64,000 nucleotides of DNA from Oscillospiraceae bacterium (GCA_015067825.1 SVLQ01000010.1:42254-106253); one strand, 5' to 3'; shown: positions 50,971 through 60,746, counted from the stretch's first letter. Numbers and translations are program-made. Notes: generated from the letters alone by a model not told the origin.

Positions 50971-52848
50971 TTATGCCGTATAATACTGTGCTTGGGCGTT
51001 CCACAGTTCGTAGTATTTACCGTTGGTATCGGCAACGAGCGAAGCGTGAGAGCCTTGCTGAATGACCGCACCCTCGTGGAACACGGCAATCTCGTCACAG
51101 AACTTACAAGAGGACAGACGATGGGAGATATAGATTGCGGTCTTGTCGCCTGCGATCTCGTCAAACTTTCCGTAGATCTCGGCTTCGGCAATCGGGTCGA
51201 GAGCTGCCGTAGGCTCGTCGAGGATAATAAACGGAGCATCTTTGTAGAGCGCACGGGCAATAGCGATCTTCTGCGCTTCACCGCCGGACACGTCAACACC
51301 GTTTTCGCTGTCATAGTCCTTATAAAGATAGGTGTCTGTGCCGTTTTTCATTTCGGCAAGACGATCGGAGAAGCCCGCCTTTTCAAGACAGTCAACGACC
51401 AGTCCCTTATCGTAATCAATCTTACCGGCTACATTCTCACCGAGCTTCAAGCTGAGTAACTTGAAGTCCTGGAATACCACGGAGAAGATGTCCATGTATT
51501 CACGATAGTTGTACTTGCGAATATCAATGCCGTTGAGCAGGATTTCACCCTCGGTAGGATCATACAAGCGGCACAGCAGTTTGATAAACGTGGTTTTGCC
51601 CGAACCGTTCATGCCGACAACCGCCAGACGTTTGCCGATCTCAAATTTCATGTTGACATTACGGAGAGCATAGTTGTCGCTGCCGGGATATTTGAACGAC
51701 ACATTGCGGAACTCAACTTGATATTTTCTGTCCCGGCGCTTCTCAACGGTAAGACTTCCTTGGTACATATTGTTGGGAATATCAAGATAGTCAAAAGTCA
51801 GTTCAATGAATGGCGTGTTGTTACGCATAAGACCAAATCCGGATACAAGGCTTGACATACCACCCGACACTTTAGTGACAGCAGCAACATACTGTGTTAC
51901 AGAGCCAAGCCCAAATGCTCCTGCCAATGCTTTGAGGCATACGAAGGCGTAAACAATACCTGTAAAGATCACGGAAACCGCTGCGGAAGCTGCACCGTAC
52001 AATCCCATCGGTCCCCAAGCATAGTGAGCGAACAAGCCGTTAGAAGCGAAGGTATCCTCTTTGTTGCGGTTGTATCGGTCGCATATCATATCTTGACGGT
52101 ACATTCTGACATCGGTTGCAAGAACGCGAATATGTCCAAGTACACCAAAGAAATTGAACAAGCGATTGCCGAGATTGTGGTCATCTGCGTGTTTGGCATA
52201 ATAGCTGCCCGCCTTATTACTGAGCATAGGGGCAATAAAGGTAATTGCTAACATAATGATGATAACACCGAGAACTACCCAGGGGTTATTCAGTATAGCC
52301 AAAGAACCTGCGTTAGCCGGAACTTTAATCACAAACAGCGAAACCGTAAGTGCCAGACCGCCAAGCAGAGTGAAAACAGAGGAGCAAAGTTCTCCGCAAC
52401 ATTCAAGAACTCTGGCAAGACCCCAACCACCGCCGTTAAAGCTCTGTCGGATGGATGACAGCATTTCGGCAGTATGCGTATCATCAAGATTAACGTAATC
52501 GGTATCAAGCATTTTTTCGGAAACGATATGCTCGATCTTCAACCACTCACCCGTGCTTTGCGTGTTCTTCCACTTGTTGAGAAGTGCCGTACCCAAAGCT
52601 ATCACTGCAGCAGAAACAAGTGTGATGATAACGAGCATTTGTAGCCGCTGTACATCCCTGTTTCCCACAAGCTCGTCGATTACAAGTGCGGAGAGGAAAA
52701 TGCCAACATAGGGCGTGAGAGCGTTCCAAACAACGCTTAGTAAATGAGAAAGAACCATTTGCGGATAGTGCTCATACAGGAGCTTAAATGCTCGATTGTT
52801 CGCCCGAAAGGCTCTGCTCAAAGTTACTTTGCTTTCAGTTTTCTTCAT
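50971..52848 (-). CDS. ABC exporter half-transporter, second of pair
   Basis: 625 residues. Membrane domain (about 30-330, six helices) fused to an ATPase domain: Walker A VGMNGSGKTT, signature VSGGEAQK, Walker B FIILDEPTAALDP with the catalytic Glu, and switch His in ISHRLSS. Start ATG 52848 lies inside the 3' end of the upstream ABC gene (14-base overlap), preceded by GAGAGGA, so the two are translationally coupled and probably form a heterodimer. More AT-rich than the surrounding genome. Could export a peptide, lipid or drug. Confidence 0.93.
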   Translation of the reverse strand: MKKTESKVTLSRAFRANNRAFKLLYEHYPQMVLSHLLSVVWNALTPYVGIFLSALVIDELVGNRDVQRLQMLVIITLVSAAVIALGTALLNKWKNTQSTGEWLKIEHIVSEKMLDTDYVNLDDTHTAEMLSSIRQSFNGGGWGLARVLECCGELCSSVFTLLGGLALTVSLFVIKVPANAGSLAILNNPWVVLGVIIIMLAITFIAPMLSNKAGSYYAKHADDHNLGNRLFNFFGVLGHIRVLATDVRMYRQDMICDRYNRNKEDTFASNGLFAHYAWGPMGLYGAASAAVSVIFTGIVYAFVCLKALAGAFGLGSVTQYVAAVTKVSGGMSSLVSGFGLMRNNTPFIELTFDYLDIPNNMYQGSLTVEKRRDRKYQVEFRNVSFKYPGSDNYALRNVNMKFEIGKRLAVVGMNGSGKTTFIKLLCRLYDPTEGEILLNGIDIRKYNYREYMDIFSVVFQDFKLLSLKLGENVAGKIDYDKGLVVDCLEKAGFSDRLAEMKNGTDTYLYKDYDSENGVDVSGGEAQKIAIARALYKDAPFIILDEPTAALDPIAEAEIYGKFDEIAGDKTAIYISHRLSSCKFCDEIAVFHEGAVIQQGSHASLVADTNGKYYELWNAQAQYYTA

Positions 52849-54694
52849 TTTCGTCCTCTCCTTCCTTGTAGTATTTACTCTGAACTTCATAAAGCTCTGC
52901 GTATTTACCGCCAGCCTTCAAGAGTTCATCGTGTGTTCCTTCTTCACCGATGCCTCCGTCTGCGATCATAATAATGCGGTCGCAGAAGCGTGTGGATGCA
53001 AGACGGTGAGAAATGTAGATAGAGGATTTACCGCTTGTCATTTCATTGTACTTCTGATACATTTCTGACTCAGCGATAGGATCAAGTGCTGCCGTAGGCT
53101 CGTCAAGGACAATGAAGGGAGCGTTTTTATAAAGCGCACGGGCAAGCATAAGACGCTGTGTTTCACCGCCCGAAAGGAGCATAGCATCTTCAAAGACTTC
53201 TCGGTTCAAATAGGTTTCGTATCCATCTTTCAAGGATTCGATTTTCTTGCGTAGCCCAGCTTTTTCAACACAGTCTACAACACGATCCATATCAATGCCA
53301 ACGCTGTCCTGTGCCACGTTGGTTGCAATCGTACCGGCAAGAAGTGAGAACTCCTGGAACACAGCCGAGAACATCTTATAGTAGTCTCTGCGGTTATAAT
53401 CTCTGATGTCCTTGCCGTCAAGGAGAATGCGTCCCTCAGTAGGATCGAGGAAACCGCAGATCAGCTTGATAAGTGTTGTTTTACCGGCACCATTCAGACC
53501 AACCACCGCTAACTTTTCACCGGGACGGAGTGTGAGATTGATGTTTGTGAGCGTATCCTTATCAGCACCGGGATAGCGATAGGACACATTTTCAAGTTTG
53601 ATCTCGTAAAGTCTGTTTGCTTCTGCTTCAATCGGTTCGCCATCCTCAAACTTAAACGGTTCGGGATATTCAAGACATTCACGGACAGAGGAAAGATCAA
53701 GGGATTGTGTATGGAGCGTATTAAAACCGCCGAGAATACCCGATACCCAAGCGGTAAAGCCGCCTACGGCGCTGAAGAAAAGTAGGAACTCCGATACACT
53801 GAGACCGTTGTCGATTACAAGTCCGATCAAGTAAGCATAAGCAATCGCATTGCGTAGGAAAGCAAGTATAAGGTCAACAATTTTTGCCCAAATGTAAACG
53901 CCCTGCGCTTTATTTTGAAATGCTGTGTACGCTGCCATACCTTTCGCATACAGCTCGTCAAGCCAAGGGCGCAAGCCGAAAATACGAATATCCTTGGCAA
54001 CCGTTAAATCACTTAAACGACGGTCAAGATAGTAGATATGTGTTACGTATTCGGATTCTTCCTCACGGTGACGGTATCCCCATTCATTGAGATAGTTGCT
54101 TACAAAATACGAAACAATCGTTGTTGTAAGTATAGCCACGAGCAAAAGCGGCTGAATTTGGGTCATAAGAACAACATAGAAAACAAATCCAATGATGTTG
54201 GTTGTCAAATCCGTGAACGTAGTCCAGATGGCTTCGGTTGCTGCTCGGTTTGATTTTGTGGATTCCTGCGACTTTATTTCCAATTTCTCGAACTTTTCAT
54301 CGTAAACGTTCGGATAAGAGGTTGTTGCCGCTTTATTGTTAAGAAGTGTAATGATCTCGCAACGCACGCTGATTCTTCCGTACAGAGTATTCTTGTTTAC
54401 ATACGAAGAAGCCGCCGAAACAAGCATCAAAGCTACGACGAATACGACTATCGTCACGATCAGTTCCGTAACAGATGCTTTCCTTTCCACCACAGAGAGT
54501 ATCGTGGGGGAAACGTACAGATTGATAAGGTTAAGTGCAACAGCCGTAAGTGCCGAGAGTAGACTGAGCACAAGGACCTTCTTTTCTTTTGAAGTCCAAG
54601 CGAGCTTTATCATAAACCAAGAGTTTTGAGCCATGTTGTATTTCGGTTTGGGAGCTTTTTCTTTTTTGGCTTTTTGAGTTTTTTCCTTAACCAT
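52835..54694 (-). CDS. ABC exporter half-transporter, first of pair
   Basis: 619 residues. Basic N-terminus (KEKTQKAKKEKAPKPKY), six transmembrane helices, then an ATPase domain with Walker A VGLNGAGKTT, signature LSGGETQR, Walker B FIVLDEPTAALDP and ISHRLAS. Both partners keep a full set of catalytic residues, unlike many heterodimeric exporters. Start at ATG 54694, 11 bases after AAAGGAC; a GTG three codons before is too close. A terminator-like hairpin at 54730-54763 separates it from the histidine kinase gene. Confidence 0.93.
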   Translation of the reverse strand: MVKEKTQKAKKEKAPKPKYNMAQNSWFMIKLAWTSKEKKVLVLSLLSALTAVALNLINLYVSPTILSVVERKASVTELIVTIVVFVVALMLVSAASSYVNKNTLYGRISVRCEIITLLNNKAATTSYPNVYDEKFEKLEIKSQESTKSNRAATEAIWTTFTDLTTNIIGFVFYVVLMTQIQPLLLVAILTTTIVSYFVSNYLNEWGYRHREEESEYVTHIYYLDRRLSDLTVAKDIRIFGLRPWLDELYAKGMAAYTAFQNKAQGVYIWAKIVDLILAFLRNAIAYAYLIGLVIDNGLSVSEFLLFFSAVGGFTAWVSGILGGFNTLHTQSLDLSSVRECLEYPEPFKFEDGEPIEAEANRLYEIKLENVSYRYPGADKDTLTNINLTLRPGEKLAVVGLNGAGKTTLIKLICGFLDPTEGRILLDGKDIRDYNRRDYYKMFSAVFQEFSLLAGTIATNVAQDSVGIDMDRVVDCVEKAGLRKKIESLKDGYETYLNREVFEDAMLLSGGETQRLMLARALYKNAPFIVLDEPTAALDPIAESEMYQKYNEMTSGKSSIYISHRLASTRFCDRIIMIADGGIGEEGTHDELLKAGGKYAELYEVQSKYYKEGEDENEEN

Positions 54695-54729
54695 AAAAAC
54701 CACCGTCCTTTCTGTTCATAGGATAGCAC

Positions 54730-54763
54730 AAAAATTCGTCCCCGGTTGATTTCGGGGACGAAT
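54730..54763 (-). terminator. Terminator/attenuator between kinase and ABC genes
   Basis: On the minus strand, an 11-bp stem (54734-54744 with 54753-54763) followed by T-rich sequence. It may limit read-through from the regulators into the transporters. Confidence 0.78.
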
Positions 54764-54792
54764 CGTTATTCCTGGGTGATGAATTGCAAATT

Positions 54793-55455
54793 TCACACCT
54801 GCGGAAGCAGTATTTCTGTTGTAAACGCCCCATCCTCACTATTGCGGCTAATGTATCCTTCAAGCCGTTCCACAATCGCATCTATACGAACAAGACCAAA
54901 ACCGTGTCCATCGCCTTTGGTGCTGCGGAACAGCTTACCCTCTTTCTGCATCTTCTTGCCGGCAGTAAAGTTGGTAAAGGATATGTAGAGCTGGGTATTC
55001 TTCATATCCATATATACACGGATCACCCTTCTGTTCTCCGGTAGCTTCACACTCGCTTCAATGGCATTGTCAAAGAGATTGCCAATGATGCAACACAGGT
55101 CGATCTCCGAGGATTTCAGTTTTACGGGAATATGTGCATCTGCCACGACCTCAATGCCTTTCGCTTTGGCAAGCGAGATCTTGGAGTTCAGAATAGCATC
55201 GGTCATAGGGTTGCCGGTCTTGATAACCGTATCAACGGTAGTCAGATCTTCGTCGAGCAGGTCAAGATAATTCTTGATGGCATCGAGGTCGCCATTTGCT
55301 GCGTATGCTTTCATCGTCTGAATGTGGTTGCGGTAGTCGTGCCGCCAACCACGGATTTGACGGTACATATTATCAACTTCCCGGTAATGCGTTTCGATCA
55401 GCTCGTGCTGATAGGAAGCGATCTGCTTCTCTATTTTCTTTGAAAACAATCCCAT
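54793..55455 (-). CDS. Soluble GHKL histidine kinase (AgrC/CitA-like C-terminal type)
   Basis: 220 residues without any transmembrane segment. A short coiled N-terminus is followed by the phospho-acceptor region MYRQIRGWRHDYRNHIQ (His in RHDYRNH, HPK10 style), then the ATP-binding domain with CIIGNLFDNAIEAS (N box) and GKLFRSTKGDGHGFGL (G box). It looks like an AgrC-type kinase whose sensor half has been lost. Located 5 bases after the response regulator. How it senses a signal is unclear; it may interact with the ABC transporters. Confidence 0.88.
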   Translation of the reverse strand: MGLFSKKIEKQIASYQHELIETHYREVDNMYRQIRGWRHDYRNHIQTMKAYAANGDLDAIKNYLDLLDEDLTTVDTVIKTGNPMTDAILNSKISLAKAKGIEVVADAHIPVKLKSSEIDLCCIIGNLFDNAIEASVKLPENRRVIRVYMDMKNTQLYISFTNFTAGKKMQKEGKLFRSTKGDGHGFGLVRIDAIVERLEGYISRNSEDGAFTTEILLPQV

Positions 55456-55460
55456 ACGCC

Positions 55461-56156
55461 TTACCTCATGTTGATAATTGCTCGGTTGATGCCGTCATAC
55501 GCTCCCCGTGGGAGAGGAATGGCGGTTCCGTCGCTCAGTTTAATTTCTGCCTTGGTGACTCGGCTGATCTGCGTTAGGTTGATGATCGTGGAACGCCCCA
55601 CACGATAGAAGCGCTCGTCAAGCTGTTTTTCAAGCTCGCCCAAAGTCATTTTTACCGTAACGTCAGACAGAGCATGAATGGTAACGTAGTTGCCGAACAC
55701 GTCGGCATACCGAATCTGATAAATCGGCACCCGCACCATTTCGCCGCCGATCTCAAAGTTCAAGACCTTTTCATTCTTGGACAGCTTCTCTGCGGCACGG
55801 TCGAGCACCGAGCAGAGCTTTTCTTCTTTTACGGGCTTCATCAAATAGTGGAGAGCTGCCACTTCATAGCCTTCTGAAATGTAGTCGGAATAGCCCGTGA
55901 TGAAAACGATCTGAACGGTGTCGTTATTCCCCCTGAGCTGCTTTGCCATCGTTACGCCGTCCATAGCTCCCATTTCAATGTCCAGGAGCAGAATATCGTA
56001 GTCGCTTTTCTCCGCATAGTGGAACAGGAAGTTTTCAGCAGAAGAAAAGGTATCAGTATGTACCACATGACCGGCAGACGCGGCCCAGGTATGAACCATA
56101 TTCAAAACATATTGTCTGTCTGCATCGGAATCGTCGCAGATCGCAATTTTATACAT
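55461..56156 (-). CDS. LytTR response regulator (AgrA-like)
   Basis: 231 residues. Receiver domain with phospho-acceptor Asp in ILLLDIEMGAMDG, the conserved acidic pair AICDDSDADR and Lys in LMKPVKEEK; then a LytTR DNA-binding domain (NYVTIHALSDVTVKMTLGELEKQLDERFYRVGRSTIINL). First gene of the four-gene AT-rich cassette. Upstream on the minus strand are a plausible -35 TGGACT and extended -10 TAAAAT (56180-56220). It probably controls its own operon. Confidence 0.92.
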   Translation of the reverse strand: MYKIAICDDSDADRQYVLNMVHTWAASAGHVVHTDTFSSAENFLFHYAEKSDYDILLLDIEMGAMDGVTMAKQLRGNNDTVQIVFITGYSDYISEGYEVAALHYLMKPVKEEKLCSVLDRAAEKLSKNEKVLNFEIGGEMVRVPIYQIRYADVFGNYVTIHALSDVTVKMTLGELEKQLDERFYRVGRSTIINLTQISRVTKAEIKLSDGTAIPLPRGAYDGINRAIINMR

Positions 56157-56275
56157 TTCGTTTTCCCGTCCCTTCCGTTGTTCGTTCCGTATGATATTTT
56201 AGCATAAAACTATATAAAAGTCCACATCATGCCATCGTTAGGCTTTTCCGAAATCTTTGTTGCTCCGTTGTTTTA

Positions 56276-56311
56276 AAAGGCTCGGGAACAAAAAGCTGTT
56301 CCCGAGCCTTT
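56276..56311 (-). terminator. Terminator of the beta-helix/PDZ operon
   Basis: On the minus strand, a 15-base stem (56276-56290 with 56297-56311), A4GC loop and T-run, 14 bases after the stop. Confidence 0.9.
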
Positions 56312-56325
56312 GGGGTTATTTTTCT

Positions 56326-58455
56326 TTACAGCACCGTTTTGATCTGTTTACGGAGGACGATGATTGGAACGGCGGGATCGAGTTTGCGGGTGGCAAGTTG
56401 GTCGGCGGAGTCGATATCCGCTCTGCCCCAGCCGACGATGACGTCGTTGGGTGCGAGGCCGCGCTTCTCGGCTTCCGAACCCGCAGCTACCGCCATAACG
56501 ATCGCGCCGCGGTGGCCGGCCGTGCCGTAGACCGACATTTCGCCGTCGTTTTCAATATCCTTCACCGTGATATCGCCAAAGGTCTTGTGCTCGGCGGCTT
56601 CCGACAGATCGGTGGCACGCAGCGTGGGCATGACGGGCGTATCGGCGATCGCGCGCAGCGGCGCATAGCGCACGCCGAACTCGGTCGGGAAGTTTTCGAA
56701 GCCCTTGAGCAGCGGATTGGTGGGCGTGAAGTCGCCGTTTGCGGGGTCGGCAAAGCCGACGTCGAGGTAGATCGACGAGGCGTCCTGACCGGAGCCGGCT
56801 GCCAGCTCGGCCGCGGGGACGGGCTCGGTCTGGCCGGGCTTATGGAGGATGTTGCCGTCGATGCGTTCGCCCCAGACTTCGGGCATCGCATAGGGCAGAT
56901 AGCCCGTGCAGAAGATGTTATTTTCGGCGATATCGCCGCTGTGGGGGTACCACGCGTGGGTATGGAGCGTGTTGTTGATGGCGACGTTTCCGCGCACCGT
57001 GCGGAAGAAGCCTTCGCGCAGCTTGATGCCGCCGTTTAAGCAGAGGTTTTCCGTGACAACATAGTCGGTCGAGCCGTCGTCGAGGTCGATATCCCAGCCG
57101 CGGTCGCAGCGGAAGCGGCTACGGGTGATGACGTTGGGCGCAAGGATATCCAGGCGGGCGTATTGGCCGGCGTCATTGTCGTCGAGGTCGGGCACGTGCC
57201 AGTAGCGGTCGCGGCCCCAGGAGTTGAAGCAGCCGTGGTCGCCCGTTTCGCGGACGGTGTCGAAGACGTCGCAGCCCTCGATTCGGTGGCCGCCGAAGGT
57301 GCCTTCGGAGATATTGATACCGGAACGCGAGGTGTGGCAGACCGTGCAGTTGCGCATCGTGATGCCGAAGGACATCGAGACCTGAATGCCCGTGGCCTGT
57401 TTTTCGACCGCGCCGACGTATTCGATCAGGCACTCTTCGACCGTGCAGTTTTTGGGGTAGTTATCCGACTTCGGGCCGGGCTCTTTGTCGAAATCGTGGA
57501 CCGACTGCGTCTCGCCGTACTCGAAAAGCGGGCTGCGGACGGAATCCGGCCAGCCGACAAAGCAGACCGCGCTGGCGCCGATCTTATGAAAATGCGAGCG
57601 GGAAACGCAGATATTGCTGTTATTGCCGTCGACGAACACGCCGTTGGAGCCGATATCCAAAAACGCACAGCGGTCGACCGCGCAGTCGGTGCAGCCGCGG
57701 AACAGGACGGCGCCGCCGCGGTAGATCGTCCAGTCGCTCCGAAGGAGCGGTTCTTTGGTGTCCATAAAGGTGCGGACGGAGCGTTCGAAGGTGACGTTTT
57801 CGAGCGTTACGTCTTCGCAGTCCTCGAAGATAAAGAAGCCGCGCGCAACGGCGACCTCGGCCTCATCGAGGTCATCGCCCTCGACCGGACGCACGAAGAT
57901 CTTCCGGTTTTTCTCGTCGAAATACCATTCGCCCGCTTCCGTCATCTCTTCGCGGATATTTTCGGCGTAGCGGTATTCCTTATGCATACCCATTTGGCGG
58001 TTATTCTGCCAGCCGCCGCTGAGCGCGAGCGTGCCGTCGGGGTTTTTGCCGTCGATGCGGTAGGTGTAGCCGCCCCAGTCGTGTTTGTGCATGGCGTGGA
58101 TGTAGCCGCCGGTGGGATCGGCCCAGCCGGCCGTTTTGTTCGGGAGGATGCAGTCGGCAGCGTAGCCGTCGAAGACGTCGCCGGGGCGGTCGGCCTTGGG
58201 ATAGCGCGCCATCGAATATTTGCGGCCGCCGACGTAGAACGCATCGGCCGCCGCCGGAACGCTCGCGCACCAAACGCCGGGTTCGACCTCGGTGAAGTCC
58301 GCACGGGAGAGACGGATCGTGCCGCGCAGGGTCGCACCGTCTTCGCCGGAAATACGGATATTTTTGCCGGAAATTTTGATGGGTTCGGTCAGGTAATGGA
58401 CGCCGGACGGGATTTTATAGCCTTCGGCGGTTTTGAAGCGATTCAGATCAAACAT
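56326..58455 (-). CDS. Beta-helix protein with C-terminal PDZ domain, copy 2
   Basis: 709 residues. N-terminal beta-helix (ISGKNIRISGEDGATLRGT; later YVVTENLCLNGGIKLREGFF, VRGNVAINNTLHTH), a central region of beta-helix turns (CDVFDTVRETGDHGCFNSWG), and a C-terminal PDZ domain (about 630-709, AIVMAVAAGSEAEKRGLAPNDVIVGW). No signal peptide. AGAGG precedes the ATG. It lies 25 bases after its near-twin of identical length, so the two are one operon. The fold suits a polysaccharide lyase/hydrolase; the PDZ domain may bind a C-terminus of a partner. Catalytic residues not identified. Confidence 0.82.
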   Translation of the reverse strand: MFDLNRFKTAEGYKIPSGVHYLTEPIKISGKNIRISGEDGATLRGTIRLSRADFTEVEPGVWCASVPAAADAFYVGGRKYSMARYPKADRPGDVFDGYAADCILPNKTAGWADPTGGYIHAMHKHDWGGYTYRIDGKNPDGTLALSGGWQNNRQMGMHKEYRYAENIREEMTEAGEWYFDEKNRKIFVRPVEGDDLDEAEVAVARGFFIFEDCEDVTLENVTFERSVRTFMDTKEPLLRSDWTIYRGGAVLFRGCTDCAVDRCAFLDIGSNGVFVDGNNSNICVSRSHFHKIGASAVCFVGWPDSVRSPLFEYGETQSVHDFDKEPGPKSDNYPKNCTVEECLIEYVGAVEKQATGIQVSMSFGITMRNCTVCHTSRSGINISEGTFGGHRIEGCDVFDTVRETGDHGCFNSWGRDRYWHVPDLDDNDAGQYARLDILAPNVITRSRFRCDRGWDIDLDDGSTDYVVTENLCLNGGIKLREGFFRTVRGNVAINNTLHTHAWYPHSGDIAENNIFCTGYLPYAMPEVWGERIDGNILHKPGQTEPVPAAELAAGSGQDASSIYLDVGFADPANGDFTPTNPLLKGFENFPTEFGVRYAPLRAIADTPVMPTLRATDLSEAAEHKTFGDITVKDIENDGEMSVYGTAGHRGAIVMAVAAGSEAEKRGLAPNDVIVGWGRADIDSADQLATRKLDPAVPIIVLRKQIKTVL

Positions 58456-58480
58456 TTTTGGGCCTCTCTACGGTATTTTT

Positions 58481-60610
58481 TTACAGTTCGGTCGGTTTTT
58501 GTCTGCGGAGCACGACCAGCGTGGTCGTTGACAGGAAGGTACGGCCGGCAAGATCATCGATGCTTTCGATATCGTCGTTGCCCCAACGGACAATGACATC
58601 GTTGGGGGCGACTCCGCGTTGATGCGCGATCGAGCCCTCTTCCACGGCCACAACGATCGCACCGTTATGGCGCGAGGTGGCATGGAGCGACATTTCACCG
58701 TCGGTTTCCACGTTTTTCACAGTCATGCCGTGGAAGGTTCGCAGCTCGGATCCCGTGCTTTCCTTGGATTTCTGCACAACTGGCAGCACAGGGATCGCAG
58801 CAATCGCACGCAGCGGCGCATAGCGCACGCCGAATTCGGTGGGGAAGTTTTCAAACCCTTTGATCAAGGGGTTGGTGGGGGTAAAATTCCAGTTGGCCGG
58901 ATCGGCAAAGCCAACGTCCAGACAGATCGAATTGGCGTCCTGTCCCGAAATCTTGGCCAGCTTGACCGCAGGGACCGGCGCTGTCTGGCCGGGGGTGTGG
59001 AGAATATTGCCGTCGATGCGCTTGCCCCAAACCGAAGGCATGGCATAGGGCTGATATTTGGCGCAGAAGATATTGTTTTCGGCCACGTCGCCGCTGTTGG
59101 GATACCAATCATGCGTTTGCAGCGTATTGTTGATCGTGATGTTGCCGCGCACAACGCGGAAAAAGCCCTCGCGGAGCTTGATGCCGCCGTTTAAGCACAG
59201 GTTTTCCGTGATCTCGTAGGCAGTCGAGCCGTCATCGAGGTCGATGTCCCACCCGCGGTCGCAGCGGAAACGGTTGCGCGTGATCACCGTTGGGGCGAGG
59301 ATATCGAGTTCGGCGTATTTCCACGTATCTTCCGCCGGGAGATCGGGCACATGCCAGTAGCGGTCGCGGCCCCAGGAGTTAAAGCTGCCGTGGTCGCTCG
59401 TTTCGCGCACGGTGTCGAAGACGTCGCAACCTTCGATGCGATGGCCGCCGAACGTACCCTCGGAGACGTTGATCCCGGCGCGCGAAATGTGGTGGATCGT
59501 GCAGTTGCGCACGGTGATACCAAAGGACATGGAAATATGTACGCCGGAAACCTGCCGCTCCGCAAAACCGATATGCTCGATCAGGCAATCTTCGACGAGA
59601 CAGTTTTTGGGATAATTATCCGATTTCGGGCCTTTTTCTTTGTCGAATTCCGCCAAAGTATTGGTTTCATAGTACCAGAAGCAAGGGCTGCGCACGGCAT
59701 CGGGATAGCCGACAAAGCAGACGCCGCTGGCGCCGATTGCTTTGAAGTGCGAACGCGTGACTGAAACCTGCGTGCTGTTGCCATCGATGAATACGGCGTT
59801 GGAACCAATTTCGCAGAACGTGCAGCGATCGATTTTACAGTTGTGGCACTCGTGCATAAAAATAGCGCCGCCGCGGTAGATCGACCAGTCGCTCCGAAGA
59901 AGCGGTTCTTTGGTATCCATAAACGTGCGCACGCTGCGCTCGAAGGTGACGTTCTCAATGGTCACGTTTTCGCAGTTTTCCAGCGTGAAGAAGCTGCGGC
60001 CGACCGCGATTTCGGCGGTATCGAGATCGTCGCCGTCGCAGAGTCGGACGAGAATCTGCATGTTCTTTTCATCAAAGAACCATTCGCCTTTTTCCGTCAG
60101 CTCTTCGCGGATGTTTTCGGCAAAGCGATAGTCGCGGTGCATGCCGCGGCGAATGTTGTTTTGCCAGCCGCCGGTTAAAATAAGCGTGCCGTCTTCGTTT
60201 TTTCCGTCGATATGGTAGGAGCAGCCGCACCATTCCCCAACGTGCATGGCATGGATATAGCCGCCGGTGGGGTCGGCCCAGTCCGCGGTCTTGGAGGGTT
60301 CGGTGCAGTTGGGATTATAGCCGCCAAACGGCTCATTGGGGCGATTGGCCTTGGGATAGCGCGCCATCGTATATTTGCGGTCACCGATATAGAGCGCATC
60401 GGCCGCGGCAGGCACAGACGCGCACCAGACACCGGGCTCGACCTCGGTGAAGTCCGCACGAGAGAGACGGATCGTGCCGCGCAGAACGGCACCGTCTTCG
60501 CCGGAAATACGGATATTTTTGCCGGAAATTTTGATGGGTTCGGTCAGGTAATGGACACCGGCCGGGATCTTGTAGCCGTCGGCGGTTTTGAAGCGATTCA
60601 GATCGAACAT
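58481..60610 (-). CDS. Beta-helix protein with C-terminal PDZ domain, copy 1
   Basis: 709 residues, the same length as copy 2 and similar along the whole length (both open MFDLNRFKTA.GYKIP and share DILAPxVITRxRFRCDRGWDID). It ends with a PDZ domain (MSLHATSRHNGAIVVAV, RGVAPNDVIVRWG). ATG 60610 follows AAGGAGG; the frame is open upstream but lacks a start signal. First gene of the operon. A long inverted repeat (60639-60665) lies in the leader and may be a repressor site. No signal peptide; presumably cytoplasmic. Confidence 0.82.
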   Translation of the reverse strand: MFDLNRFKTADGYKIPAGVHYLTEPIKISGKNIRISGEDGAVLRGTIRLSRADFTEVEPGVWCASVPAAADALYIGDRKYTMARYPKANRPNEPFGGYNPNCTEPSKTADWADPTGGYIHAMHVGEWCGCSYHIDGKNEDGTLILTGGWQNNIRRGMHRDYRFAENIREELTEKGEWFFDEKNMQILVRLCDGDDLDTAEIAVGRSFFTLENCENVTIENVTFERSVRTFMDTKEPLLRSDWSIYRGGAIFMHECHNCKIDRCTFCEIGSNAVFIDGNSTQVSVTRSHFKAIGASGVCFVGYPDAVRSPCFWYYETNTLAEFDKEKGPKSDNYPKNCLVEDCLIEHIGFAERQVSGVHISMSFGITVRNCTIHHISRAGINVSEGTFGGHRIEGCDVFDTVRETSDHGSFNSWGRDRYWHVPDLPAEDTWKYAELDILAPTVITRNRFRCDRGWDIDLDDGSTAYEITENLCLNGGIKLREGFFRVVRGNITINNTLQTHDWYPNSGDVAENNIFCAKYQPYAMPSVWGKRIDGNILHTPGQTAPVPAVKLAKISGQDANSICLDVGFADPANWNFTPTNPLIKGFENFPTEFGVRYAPLRAIAAIPVLPVVQKSKESTGSELRTFHGMTVKNVETDGEMSLHATSRHNGAIVVAVEEGSIAHQRGVAPNDVIVRWGNDDIESIDDLAGRTFLSTTTLVVLRRQKPTEL

Positions 60611-60638
60611 ATCGTTTCCTCCTTGATATCGCTGATAT

Positions 60639-60702
60639 CGATTTGGAAACCGCGTTTCCAAATCGTGGAGTTCGGCGGGTCTGTCGTTACCTCTTTATTA
60701 TA
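60639..60702 (-). promoter_or_regulatory. Promoter and inverted-repeat operator of the beta-helix operon
   Basis: On the minus strand an extended -10 (TGG TATAAT, 60697-60702; poor -35) is followed in the leader by a perfect 12-bp inverted repeat with CGC centre (60639-60650 and 60654-60665). The half-site GGAAAC is of the LacI/GalR type. It lies 29-56 bases before the ATG. The cognate regulator is not in the window. Confidence 0.6.
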
Positions 60703-60713
60703 CCATAAATAAA

Positions 60714-60746
60714 CAAAAAATGGCAGAGGGTATTTCCCCTCTGCCA
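60714..60746 (-). terminator. Terminator of the YgjV-DUF2200 region
   Basis: On the minus strand, a 10-bp stem (60721-60730 with 60737-60746) followed by T6, 15 bases after the YgjV-like stop. Confidence 0.88.
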
